Below, piece after piece: positions 6,758 through 14,976 of a stretch of DNA of 15,831 bases (position 1 is the stretch's first letter; each line of letters starts with the position of its first letter). The stretch is from an uncultured Bacteroidales bacterium (GTDB lineage Bacteria; Bacteroidota; Bacteroidia; Bacteroidales; UBA932). Made by a program: the position numbers and the translations under genes. The stretch spans positions 1-15,831 of the forward strand of contig CAMYAE010000032.1 of NCBI GenBank assembly GCA_947253655.1, in the 5' to 3' direction. The notes under the pieces are model-generated. The model had not been told where the DNA came from and did not search any database. It was given only the letters and a program-made list of their open reading frames with translations.

Positions 6758-6760
6758 TCA

Positions 6761-6877
6761 CTTGTTTATGTCGGGAATGGTATTGCACTTCGTTTTGGAA
6801 CAGTATCACGAAATCATTTATGACAGAGTAGACAGAGACAAGCCCTAGAAGAGCGTCCTATGCACATGACCAATTGA
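6761..6877. other. Non-coding debris between two gene remnants
   Basis: There is no intact frame. One short plus-strand stretch reads HFVLEQYHEIIYDRVDRDKP before a stop, which looks like formerly coding sequence. I cannot place it in a family. It may belong to the same lost gene as the remnant at 6878-7150. Confidence 0.3.
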
Positions 6878-7150
6878 ATAACAGCTCTCGGCAACCAAAT
6901 CATAGCTCTACAACGCAAACTATTGGAAGGAAAGGAAAGCGTATCGCACAAGGAAGCTATAGAAAAAGCGGAACGAGAATTCGAAATCTACCGCCAAAGA
7001 TAAAGGGCTCAACTCTAAAGCGATTTCGACAAAATGGTGAAACTACTTCCCAAAGGAGGAAAAAAACACCTAAACACTAATAAAGGAATCATAATGCTAT
7101 GCTTCACAGCCTGTACTTCCCTTACTGAGCCTACACAGGTGTTACTTTAG
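6878..7150 (+). pseudogene. Decayed coding remnant with two in-frame stops, coiled-coil C-terminus
   Basis: One frame reads ITALGNQIIALQRKLLEGKE, then SVSHKEAIEKAEREFEIYRQ, a TAA at 7001, a short run, TAA at 7016, then SDFDKMVKLLPKGGKKHLN. The amphipathic helix pattern and the natural-looking codons across both stops indicate a former protein with a coiled-coil end, killed by nonsense mutations. I do not recognise the family; a mobilization or conjugative-element accessory protein is possible from the setting. The overlapping frame from 6874 to 7080 has an unnatural composition and is not the gene. Confidence 0.4.
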
Positions 7151-7226
7151 CAATATGAATTTTGGGTCACAAAGGTTGTAAATCACGCAACTCGATGATT
7201 AACACGCTTGCTTGTGGATAGAGGGG

Positions 7227-7392
7227 TGAGTGAAATTTGCGGTTTTTTAGGAAAAAGCGGGAGGATTTGCAGGAAATTTGCACGTTTTTTTGATGATTTG
7301 TGCCGCTTGCTTATTAATATTGACGCAATCAAATTATTTTCAAATCGGCATCTGAGCGGTGTAGAACTGCGTTTTATTTGCGGAGAGAGAGG
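7227..7392. repeat. Right copy of 166-bp direct repeat, overlapping the 3' end of tRNA-Ser
   Basis: This copy matches 1571-1736 with one mismatch (7260 against 1604). Bases 7381-7392 are the acceptor/T-arm end of the intact tRNA-Ser gene, and 7227-7380 is the sequence immediately downstream of the tRNA. After 7392 the similarity stops as the tRNA continues. Here the integrase start codon that follows the left copy is absent. The repeat period is 5,656 bp. Confidence 0.85.
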
Positions 7393-7468
7393 GATTCGAA
7401 CCCTCGAGACCCTTTAGGAGTCTACACGCTTTCCAGGCGTGCCTCTTAAGCCACTCGAGCATCTCTCC
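7381..7468 (-). tRNA. trnS: tRNA-Ser (anticodon GGA)
   Basis: On the minus strand the 88-base gene folds as a class II tRNA. The acceptor stem is GGAGAGA with TCTCTCC. There is a D arm and an anticodon stem CACGC/GCGTG with loop CTGGAAA (anticodon GGA, reading UCC/UCU). A long variable arm is built on GACTCC...GGGTC, the T stem is GAGGG/CCCTC with loop TTCGAAT, and the discriminator base is G. CCA is not encoded. The gene is intact despite serving as the integration target, because the element supplies the same 12 end bases. Confidence 0.95.
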
Positions 7469-7586
7469 TGTTGATAACCTATAACCTCAAAGCACCTGTG
7501 CTGTAATAACATATAATTGCTACGCAAAACATGGCGCTAAAGTCATATAAACAGATTTTGTACTTCTACAAAGCCGTTCAGAACCA

Positions 7587-7594
7587 CAAATATA
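7587..7594 (-). promoter_or_regulatory. Possible -7 element for tRNA-Ser
   Basis: On the minus strand TATATTTG matches TAnnTTTG. The -33 region at the right distance reads TTTTAC rather than TTTG, and the start would lie about 110 bases before the tRNA, so this is only a candidate. No clear TTTG/TAnnTTTG pair was found for the SusC operon on the other strand in this AT-rich gap (7469-7848). Confidence 0.3.
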
Positions 7595-7848
7595 GCAAAT
7601 AATAAATAAAAGTAAAATTTTTTCTACTTATAATTTATAATTAAAATCACCCTATTACTTACACTTTGAATTAAACTTTTTGATATGTATATAAAATGAT
7701 ATCTACTAAAACGATTAAAAGTCGCTAAAACGTCGTTTTTGCCGGTTAAAAATTGTTTTTGAAAATGAAAAAAATTGTTTTTCTTTGTAGAAAGCAATCC
7801 AATAATTTGGAACGTAATACTTATTCAATTTATATTAAATTCTTGCTT

Positions 7849-10836
7849 ATGGAAAAAATCAGACTTTTTTTCACGGCGTTAATTGTATTGGTTGCGACTA
7901 ATGTTGCATTCGCTCAAAGCGGAGATGTAACCGGTGTTGTGACCGATGCAGGAACAGGCGAGGCCGTTCCGTTTGCCGCACTCAGGGTTAAAGGCACAAC
8001 AAACGGTGTCTTGGCGGATGCGAACGGTGCTTATCGAATTAAAGTTGCGGACAGAGCTTCCGCAGTATTGGTGTTCAGTTCTTTGAACTACATGACCAAA
8101 GAAATCGCAGTAGCCGGGAAGAGCGTAATAGACGTTGCTCTTGAAGTAGACGCCACTGCCCTGGAAGATGTGATTGTCGTGGCTTACGGCACACAGAAGA
8201 AAGAGGCCGTAACCGGCTCCGTATCTTCCGTGAAAGGCGAGGGGCTTGCTGCTGTGCCTGTAACTTCAGTGGACAAGATTCTTTCGGGAAAGCTCGCCGG
8301 TGTATCTATCTCCACAGCATCCGGCCAGCCTGGAGCCATATCACAGATTCGAATCAGAGGTGTCAGCTCAATCAACGCTACCAATTCCCCGCTATGGGTG
8401 GTTGACGGTATCCCTGTTCTCTCAGGCGACAACTCCCTGTTCACCAATAGTGCATCTGCATTGACCATGATTAATCCTAATGATATAGAGTCAATCACAG
8501 TCTTGAAAGATGCCGCATCTGCCGCAGCTTACGGTTCCCGTGCAGCCAACGGTGTAATTATGGTGACTACCAAAAGCGGTAAAGAGGGTTCTTCCCAATT
8601 CTCGGCATCTGCAAAAATAGGTGTATCATGGCTGCAGAGCGATAGCGGCTTCAGAATGATGAACGCAGAAGAGATACTTGCCTATCAGAGAGACGCCATA
8701 TATAATGCTGGTCTTGATCCTGACGACCCTCTTGGGTCATACTATCGTCCGCTTTCCTTGTTAAGCGGTAAACTTTACAATCCGCTTGCAGTCTTCACAA
8801 GGCTCGGACGGCTTCAGGAATACGAAGTTTCTGCAAGAGGAGGTAATGCAAAAGCCAAATATTACTCATCCGTTTCTTATCAGAAATCGGACGGTGTCTT
8901 CTATGGCGTGGATTATTCAAAGATTCAAGGCCGTGTGAATGCCAGCTACAAGCTCCTGAAGAATTTAGAAACGGGGGTAAGGATGAACATTGGCTACACC
9001 GAGCAGAATGATGTGCCTATGCAGAGTCTCTACTACGCCAATCCTATATGGGCAGGGGAGACAATGCTGCCTTGGGTGCAGCTCAAGAATCCTGACGGTT
9101 CATGGAACACCAAGATCCCTTCCAATTCGAATCAGAATCCTCGTGCCACTGCCTTGTATGATGACCAGTGGGACAAAAACTACAAGTTCAACGGTACTGT
9201 GAATCTGAAATGGACCCCGGTCAAGAATTTGGACCTGGAGACAAAGAACTCCGCTGAACTTCTATTCGGTAACGGACGCCGTTACTGGAGTCCTCTTTCA
9301 GAAGGAGTTCCGTCGGATCCTACACTTCAGACCACGATAAGGCAGCAGGTACAGTTGACAACCTCAAATACGGCAACCTATGCCAACGTATTTGGCGGCT
9401 ACCATTCGTTGAGAGTTGTCTTGGGACAGGAGGCCATGACGTTCAAACACGATCTTGAGTATGTGAAAGCTCCGAAAGTCAATCCTAATATCCCCTATGC
9501 ACCTACTGCCGACCAGAAAGCGACAGAGGTCAAGCTTGAGATGCAGAAAGAAGCGATGCTCTCGTTCTTTGGTATCGCCGATTATAATTATGACAACAGG
9601 TATTTTGCCCAGGCAACAGTCAGGACTGACGGCTCGTCACTTTTCGGCGAGGAAAATAAATGGGGTCTTTTCTGGTCTCTGTCCGGCTCCTGGAACATTT
9701 CCAATGAGAGGTTCATGGGCGACATTAAGGATATTGTTTCGTTGTTGAAGCTCAGAGCAAGCTATGGAGTTAACGGTAATAACGGTATAGAGCCTTATAA
9801 GGCTTACGGGCTTTATGGGACTATGTCTTATTCCGGTTTTGTCGGCTTCTTCCCTTCTCAGATTGAGAACAAAAAGCTCTCTTGGGAGAAGAACCTTACA
9901 TGGAATGCCGGTTTGGACTTCGGCTTCCTTAACAATCGGATTACCGGTAGCTTGGATGTGTACAGCCGTAAAACAGCAGATATGCTTCTTGATAAGCAGG
10001 TCCCTCAGACTTCCGGATTCAGTACAGTCTTTACCAATGTCGGTTCCATGAGAAACAACGGAGTCGAATTCCAGTTGAACGGCGACATAATTTCCACAGG
10101 AGACATTCTTTGGAGTGCAGGATTCAACATCGCATTCAATAAGACAAAGGTCCTCGACCTTGGCGGTGTGGATTTTCTCGGAACTTTTAGAAGGACGGTT
10201 GTCGGCAAGAGTATGTACGAATATTATTTGTATGACTATTACGGAGTTGATCCTTCCACCGGAGATGCTCTCTGGGTAACCGAAGACGGCCGTCTTACAA
10301 ATGATCAATCTTCAGCCCGCAAACATTATTGCGGCAGCCCTGAGCCAAAGGCAGTCGGCGGCTTCAACACGACCTTTGCATGGAAAGGGCTTTCACTATC
10401 CGCCTTTTTCGAGTTCAAGGCCGGTCAGAAGATTCTGCTCCCCAACGAGGGACATTATCTTAACTCAGATGGAGCACAAATGGAAATGAACCAGAAAGCT
10501 TCTGCAAATGCTTATTGGAAGAAGCCGGGCGATGTCGGCGTAAATCCTAAGCCGGTTGCAGGTAACAGCTCTAACTCTGCAGAGTTTGACTCTGACAGGT
10601 GGCTTGAAGACGCAAGCTATCTAAGGGTAAAGGACATTACTTTGTCGTACAATCTTCCTAAAGCCTGGACCGAAAAAATACATTTCAAGGGTATAAGGCT
10701 TTATGTCAGCGGCTTGAATCTGTATTGCTTCAACGATGTCGATTTCTGGGATCCGGAGCAGAGTGTTACCGGCACGACTGCCGGAGGCTATCCTTTAACG
10801 AAATCTTTCGTAGGTGGAATTGAACTGTCATTCTAA
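7849..10836 (+). CDS. SusC/RagA-family TonB-linked outer-membrane transporter
   Basis: This is a TonB-dependent beta-barrel that imports oligosaccharides or peptides together with its SusD partner. The frame is open from 7753, but the ATG at 7849 gives a proper signal peptide (MEKIRLFFTALIVLVATNVA, cleavage after AFA), so the product is about 995 residues, normal for the family. Order of domains: carboxypeptidase-regulatory-like beta-sandwich (about 26-105, GVVTDAGTGEAVPFAALRVK), TonB box region (EDVIVVAYGTQKKEAVTGSV), plug (about 115-240, with RIRGVSSIN, PLWVVDGIPV, DIESITVLKDAASAAAYGSR, ANGVIMVTTK), and then the barrel to the terminal GGIELSF. It heads a four-gene operon with 13 bases to the SusD gene. 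No N-terminal STN (secretin/TonB short) domain is present, so it is not an obvious anti-sigma transducer. The substrate is unknown. Confidence 0.95.
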   Translation: MEKIRLFFTALIVLVATNVAFAQSGDVTGVVTDAGTGEAVPFAALRVKGTTNGVLADANGAYRIKVADRASAVLVFSSLNYMTKEIAVAGKSVIDVALEVDATALEDVIVVAYGTQKKEAVTGSVSSVKGEGLAAVPVTSVDKILSGKLAGVSISTASGQPGAISQIRIRGVSSINATNSPLWVVDGIPVLSGDNSLFTNSASALTMINPNDIESITVLKDAASAAAYGSRAANGVIMVTTKSGKEGSSQFSASAKIGVSWLQSDSGFRMMNAEEILAYQRDAIYNAGLDPDDPLGSYYRPLSLLSGKLYNPLAVFTRLGRLQEYEVSARGGNAKAKYYSSVSYQKSDGVFYGVDYSKIQGRVNASYKLLKNLETGVRMNIGYTEQNDVPMQSLYYANPIWAGETMLPWVQLKNPDGSWNTKIPSNSNQNPRATALYDDQWDKNYKFNGTVNLKWTPVKNLDLETKNSAELLFGNGRRYWSPLSEGVPSDPTLQTTIRQQVQLTTSNTATYANVFGGYHSLRVVLGQEAMTFKHDLEYVKAPKVNPNIPYAPTADQKATEVKLEMQKEAMLSFFGIADYNYDNRYFAQATVRTDGSSLFGEENKWGLFWSLSGSWNISNERFMGDIKDIVSLLKLRASYGVNGNNGIEPYKAYGLYGTMSYSGFVGFFPSQIENKKLSWEKNLTWNAGLDFGFLNNRITGSLDVYSRKTADMLLDKQVPQTSGFSTVFTNVGSMRNNGVEFQLNGDIISTGDILWSAGFNIAFNKTKVLDLGGVDFLGTFRRTVVGKSMYEYYLYDYYGVDPSTGDALWVTEDGRLTNDQSSARKHYCGSPEPKAVGGFNTTFAWKGLSLSAFFEFKAGQKILLPNEGHYLNSDGAQMEMNQKASANAYWKKPGDVGVNPKPVAGNSSNSAEFDSDRWLEDASYLRVKDITLSYNLPKAWTEKIHFKGIRLYVSGLNLYCFNDVDFWDPEQSVTGTTAGGYPLTKSFVGGIELSF

Positions 10837-10849
10837 ACACGACTCTATT

Positions 10850-12289
10850 ATGAAAAAAAATATATTATTAGCATTTGCGGTTTTAACCGTCTTTGCCGGC
10901 TGCGGGAAAGATTTCCTCAATGAAGCTCCGAAGCTTTCTCAGGACAATGACAAGACGCTTTCAAGTGTAAGCGACTTGGATCTTGCAACCGCAGGTAATT
11001 ACGGCGTTCTGGTGCATACCGGCTGGTATGGTGAGGATTTTATTCTCCTCAATGAGATGACTACTGCCAACGGCAAGAGGTGGATAGGCAAGCATGATTC
11101 GGGACGTCTGAAAGATATTTACGCTTTGAATATAAGAACAGGCTCTACGGATGAATCAATTCTATGGAGAGTCGCCTATGGAGAGATACTTGGCGCGAAC
11201 AACGTGCTTAACAGACTTGAGGCCGTTGAGGGCGATGAGACGCTGAAAAACAATCTCAAGGCAGAAAACCTTTTCCTGAGGGCTCTTGCTTACTTTGACC
11301 TTGTACGTACCTACGCCAGGCCGTACGATTATACAGCCGATGCCTCTCATCTTGGAGTGCCTATTGTTTATGACGGTGATTATACGAACAAGCCTCATCG
11401 ATCACCGGTATCAGAAGTCTATAAGCTTATTGTTTCCGACCTTACAACGGCTGAAAGCCTTATAGGGGACAACTACATACGTGCTGGCTTTGCAGATCCA
11501 AGGGCTTCGGCTTCAAAGCCTGCAATACAGGCACTTTTAAGCAGGGTTTACCTATATATGGGAAATTATGACAAATGTATAGAGTACTCCACAAAGGTTA
11601 TCAACAACAAAGCCTTTTCAATGTGGACGGTAAAGGATGTCAAGGACGCCGCCTGCTTCAAGGCTGATGTTTCCGACCCTAAGAACAAGGGTGAGGTGAT
11701 ATTTGAGGTGTACGGTCTCAAGACCAACACCAATGACGGTTTCCATGACAGTTTGTGGAGCATGACTGCACCTGACGGAGAGTACGGTGACGCAGGGGCT
11801 TCAACGGACGTCCTCACACGTTATGAAGATGGTGACATACGCAAGACTTGGTTCTCTCCTGATAAAAACGGTGAATGCCTATTCACCTTGAAGTATTCAG
11901 GCAAAGGACTGTCTACTCCTGACGTTACGAATACGATTGTCCTGAGGCTTTCGGAAATGTACCTAAATCGTGCAGAAGCTGCCATTAAGGGAGGGAAAGG
12001 AGGCAATCCTACTTCCGACCTTAAAGTCTTGGCTGATAACAGGGGTGCAACCCCTCAGCCGGCCACAAGAGAGGGTGTATTTGCCGAAAGAGAAAAAGAG
12101 TTGGTTTGGGAAGGCCATTTGTGGTTTGACCTTGCAAGATACAAGCTTCCTATGGTCAGAGTGGATGTGGCTGACGGAATTGCCACAAAGCTTGAGGTGG
12201 ATGACCATAGGTGGGTGGCCCCTATAGCAATAAGAGAATTGAACACTAACGGGAACCTTGTGCAGAACCCCGGTTATGCTAAAGAATAA
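10850..12289 (+). CDS. SusD/RagB-family nutrient-binding lipoprotein
   Basis: This surface lipoprotein caps the SusC barrel and captures substrate. The ATG at 10850 follows the transporter stop by 13 bases. The in-frame extension to 10814 overlaps the transporter gene and would spoil the signal. The signal peptide MKKNILLAFAVLTVFAGC ends in a lipobox (VFAGC, Cys18). The product has 479 residues. The N-terminal half has the TPR-like helices (ILGANNVLNRLEAVEG, LKAENLFLRALAYFDLVRTY, GVPIV, PAIQALLSRVYLYMGNYDKC). The C-terminus has EKELVWEGHLWFDLARY and ends NPGYAKE, both hallmarks of the family. Translation is probably coupled to the transporter. Confidence 0.95.
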   Translation: MKKNILLAFAVLTVFAGCGKDFLNEAPKLSQDNDKTLSSVSDLDLATAGNYGVLVHTGWYGEDFILLNEMTTANGKRWIGKHDSGRLKDIYALNIRTGSTDESILWRVAYGEILGANNVLNRLEAVEGDETLKNNLKAENLFLRALAYFDLVRTYARPYDYTADASHLGVPIVYDGDYTNKPHRSPVSEVYKLIVSDLTTAESLIGDNYIRAGFADPRASASKPAIQALLSRVYLYMGNYDKCIEYSTKVINNKAFSMWTVKDVKDAACFKADVSDPKNKGEVIFEVYGLKTNTNDGFHDSLWSMTAPDGEYGDAGASTDVLTRYEDGDIRKTWFSPDKNGECLFTLKYSGKGLSTPDVTNTIVLRLSEMYLNRAEAAIKGGKGGNPTSDLKVLADNRGATPQPATREGVFAEREKELVWEGHLWFDLARYKLPMVRVDVADGIATKLEVDDHRWVAPIAIRELNTNGNLVQNPGYAKE

Positions 12290-12294
12290 GGAGG
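12287..12294 (+). promoter_or_regulatory. Unusually strong Shine-Dalgarno sequence
   Basis: TAAGGAGG overlaps the stop codon of the SusD gene and lies seven bases before the ATG at 12302. Strong anti-16S complementarity is uncommon in Bacteroidota, where most genes start without it. Confidence 0.6.
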
Positions 12295-12301
12295 AGTTGA
12301 A

Positions 12302-13216
12302 ATGAATACAATCAATAAAATATTTTTCGGAGTTGCGCTGCTTGCCCTTATTGTGTCATGCAACCCTAACAAGCTGCCGCAATTCACAGAATCCGACAAT
12401 TTTGTCGCTTTCGTCAATTCTAAAATTATGGTCAAGGAGGATGCCGGCACATTGCAAATACCTGTAAGGCTATCGTCAATCAATCCGGTTCAGACCAATG
12501 TGACCTATTCCGTAGTTCCGCGCGATGGTGACGCTATTGCCAAGGAAGGAGTGAACTTCAGCCTGCAGGACAAATCCGCGGTGTTGGCTTTTGACGGAAA
12601 GACCCGTGAAAACTTCATTTCTGTAAATATATTAGATGTCGAAGGATATACAGGAGACGTCTCCTTTATGCTTAGACTCGGCAACGGTGGGAAATTGGGC
12701 TTGGGAGCCTGCGATTCCTGCGTCGTTACAATCCAGGACAAGGATCATCCTCTGATACAGCTGTTTGGAACTTATGAAGGCATTGCTGTTACATCGGATG
12801 ATGGCAAGATCTCCTGGCCTATTACTATAGGTAAGGTGGAGGGCAGCATTACATCTGTGAAAATTTATAATATAAGCCCTTTTTACGGAACAAAATTCAG
12901 ACCGTATCCTAAATTTGACAACAGTTTCATTGCCAATGTGGCGAAAGACGGTGACGGGAACATCACCGGTATCATGATACCTATAGGACAAGAAGCTCCG
13001 GCCGAGTGTAACTTCAAGGGTAAGTCAATCATTATAGGAGAGTATTTCCCGGATACTGATGATGCCAACTTTGACGGTGGAAATATAATTGCTGAATATG
13101 ATAAGGACAGCAAAAAGTTCACGATCAATCAGGGGATGATAATTTATGTATCCGACACCGCTCCTGCGGATTTGATATTGCCGAATACGACCACCTGGAC
13201 TAAGAAGAAAGAATAA
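12302..13216 (+). CDS. Surface lipoprotein with Calx-beta-like domain (SusE-position accessory)
   Basis: The product has 304 residues. Signal peptide MNTINKIFFGVALLALIVSC has the lipobox cysteine at position 20. Residues about 35-150 look like a Calx-beta/Na-Ca exchanger-type beta-sandwich: ...FVNSKIMVKEDAGTLQIPVR, VTYSVVPRDGDAIAKEGVNF, FISVNILD and GLGACDSCVVTIQDKD. This fold is common in polysaccharide-utilisation lipoproteins. The second half (about 155-304) is beta-rich with an aromatic/charged surface and is not recognised. It sits 12 bases after the SusD gene and is probably an outer-leaflet binding or scaffold protein of the uptake complex. Its ligand is unknown. Confidence 0.75.
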   Translation: MNTINKIFFGVALLALIVSCNPNKLPQFTESDNFVAFVNSKIMVKEDAGTLQIPVRLSSINPVQTNVTYSVVPRDGDAIAKEGVNFSLQDKSAVLAFDGKTRENFISVNILDVEGYTGDVSFMLRLGNGGKLGLGACDSCVVTIQDKDHPLIQLFGTYEGIAVTSDDGKISWPITIGKVEGSITSVKIYNISPFYGTKFRPYPKFDNSFIANVAKDGDGNITGIMIPIGQEAPAECNFKGKSIIIGEYFPDTDDANFDGGNIIAEYDKDSKKFTINQGMIIYVSDTAPADLILPNTTTWTKKKE

Positions 13217-13243
13217 GCAGTTACCTTATAACTATAAATTCAA

Positions 13244-14917
13244 ATGAGTATGAAAAAATTAATTAAATACTTTGCAGTGTTTGCTGCCATTGCCGGGCTT
13301 TCGGTTTCATGCCGGCTCGGGGAAGAAGAGCCGGCCCCGAAACGGGTCGTTTCTTCAGACGCCATAGACCTGAAAGTAGATAATGTGACCGACTGCGGTT
13401 GCGATATAACCTTGACCCCAAAGGCTGCCGCCAACTATTACGGGTATATGATAATGCAATCCGATAAGGTGGAGAAAATCGATTCTCTGATATTCTATAG
13501 AGGGGGATATAAGGATAAGGCCGTGTCTTTTGAACTTTTTAAGTATGAGAACGAAAAGACAAAGAAAATCACATTTTCCAAGCTTACACCTAATGTGGAC
13601 TACGTTGTCTATGCTGTGTCTTCCAGCACAACGGGTGTGCCTTCAGCCGTTGTTGCGAAGCGGATTTTGACAACAGACACTGGTCGGCCTGAGATTGTCG
13701 ACCTAAATGCTGTCAGTATTGATACCCTTGTGCTAAAGCTGTCGGAGCCGGTAAGCGTTGCTCCCGGAGCAAAGGTCGAGGTGAAATATTATGCAGGACA
13801 ATCCGCGGAGTTCTTGCTTGCTCCGAAAGAAGCCAAGCCGTCCATCGGGACGATTGAAATCCCTGCGGATAAAATCAAATTGGACACAACCGGCATGGTC
13901 GCCGTCATGAAATTGGATGGAATTCATCCTGGGGCACTGTACTCGGTTAAGTGTGACGAAGGAACATTCCTTGATGTTCTCAGCAACAAAAACGCCTCTG
14001 TGAAAAAAGGCTATCTACAGGCAGGCAAGGTTCCGTTCAAACTCGGAGCGTTCGAGATACCTGAGCCGCTGAAGTCTGCTTTTGATCCGATTTACTTTGA
14101 TATGGGTGCAGACGGTATAGGTTTCATTCCTTATAAAGGCAGTTTGTACCCGGCCGTAGATCCGTTTGCCGAGACGGAAGAAGGCACTCCGGGTACAGTG
14201 GATTTCTTCGTGAACGAGGGTACACGTCATACTGTAGACAAAGTGGCTCTGCCGCCTTATGACGGATATAATTTCGATGAAGATGAAGCAAAGGGAGTCA
14301 TAATGCTTCCGAAAATCCCGCATAACGGTGATTCCGTAATGATTACATTGCCGAAGGGCGCCTATATGGACATATACGGCAATCCGAGTGCTGCGGACAC
14401 AATCTATTGCCATTACTCTTACGACGAGTCGGATTTTGTCGGCACTTATGTTGCTTCTGCACGTGACACTGTTGCTCAAAAGGATACGAATGTTTTCATT
14501 ATCCTTGACAAGAGTGACAAAGAATACGTTACAGTAAAGGTTGGTGGAGCCGATGTCGTAAGGCCGGCTAACCTTATGGTGAAGTATTGGCTGACTTCAA
14601 TGGTCGATCCTTCTGTGAATGTCTACGGATATTGGAATTCTGTCGATAATACTATTACATTATATTTGGGTGGAGTAGCATTCCATACCGACGGCGGTGG
14701 CAAACAGTACTTCTTCTCCAATGGGGTTGAAGACTATGTGCTCACATTGGAAGCTCCTACAAGTGGCTATATCAAGGACGCTTCTCTTCCATTGGAGCTC
14801 TATGCCGGCTCTCCTGCCGAGAAGGTTCTCGGCTTAAAGGGCGACAGTTTTGAGGCTTTCAAGGCCAGCTCTTCTGTGGAGATAGACGCTGCCAAGAATC
14901 GTCCTGCAGATTTCTGA
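13244..14917 (+). CDS. Surface lipoprotein with fibronectin-III/Ig-like domains (SusF-position accessory)
   Basis: The product has 557 residues; an alternative ATG two codons in is equally possible. Signal peptide ends at lipobox SVSC (Cys23), followed by RLGEEEP, an acidic stretch like the lipoprotein surface-export signal of Bacteroidota. Residues about 35-145 resemble a fibronectin-III domain (VTDCGCDITLTPKAAANYYG, KITFSKLTPNVDYVVYAVSS). About 150-265 is Ig-like (RPEIVDLNAVSIDTLVLKLS, GALYSVKCDEGTFLD), similar to SbsA-type domains, and a further such unit may lie at 340-400. The C-terminal ~150 residues (DFVGTYVASARD...) resemble the end domains of other uptake-locus lipoproteins. It is the last gene of the operon and is followed by a terminator. 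The ligand is unknown. Confidence 0.75.
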   Translation: MSMKKLIKYFAVFAAIAGLSVSCRLGEEEPAPKRVVSSDAIDLKVDNVTDCGCDITLTPKAAANYYGYMIMQSDKVEKIDSLIFYRGGYKDKAVSFELFKYENEKTKKITFSKLTPNVDYVVYAVSSSTTGVPSAVVAKRILTTDTGRPEIVDLNAVSIDTLVLKLSEPVSVAPGAKVEVKYYAGQSAEFLLAPKEAKPSIGTIEIPADKIKLDTTGMVAVMKLDGIHPGALYSVKCDEGTFLDVLSNKNASVKKGYLQAGKVPFKLGAFEIPEPLKSAFDPIYFDMGADGIGFIPYKGSLYPAVDPFAETEEGTPGTVDFFVNEGTRHTVDKVALPPYDGYNFDEDEAKGVIMLPKIPHNGDSVMITLPKGAYMDIYGNPSAADTIYCHYSYDESDFVGTYVASARDTVAQKDTNVFIILDKSDKEYVTVKVGGADVVRPANLMVKYWLTSMVDPSVNVYGYWNSVDNTITLYLGGVAFHTDGGGKQYFFSNGVEDYVLTLEAPTSGYIKDASLPLELYAGSPAEKVLGLKGDSFEAFKASSSVEIDAAKNRPADF

Positions 14918-14938
14918 TTCTTGTGAATTTTTATATCG

Positions 14939-14976
14939 AGAGTGTGCCGGAACGCTGTTTTGGCACACTCTTTTTA
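14939..14976 (+). terminator. Intrinsic terminator of the SusC/D operon
   Basis: AGAGTGTGCC (14939-14948) pairs perfectly with GGCACACTCT (14962-14971). It is followed at once by TTTTTATTATTTT. This is a strong rho-independent structure 21 bases after the last stop codon. Confidence 0.88.

Noticed and set aside
6874..7080. 68-codon plus-strand ORF (MNNSSRQPNHSSTT...)
   Set aside because: It is an off-frame reading of the decayed coiled-coil gene. The Ser/Arg/Lys bias is a frame artefact.
7208..7417. 69-codon plus-strand ORF ending GERGIRTLETL
   Set aside because: It runs through the attachment repeat and antisense through tRNA-Ser. The ending is the usual false translation of a serine tRNA gene. 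The same frame appears in the left repeat (1522-1767).
7753..7848. 32-codon N-terminal extension of the SusC-like gene
   Set aside because: It would bury the signal peptide. The ATG at 7849 gives a standard signal sequence and family length.
9637..10308. 223-codon minus-strand ORF
   Set aside because: It is antisense to the SusC barrel-coding sequence, which has clear family motifs on the plus strand. Its composition is that of a shadow.
14015..14479. 154-codon minus-strand ORF
   Set aside because: It is antisense to the FnIII/Ig lipoprotein gene and shows no recognisable domain.
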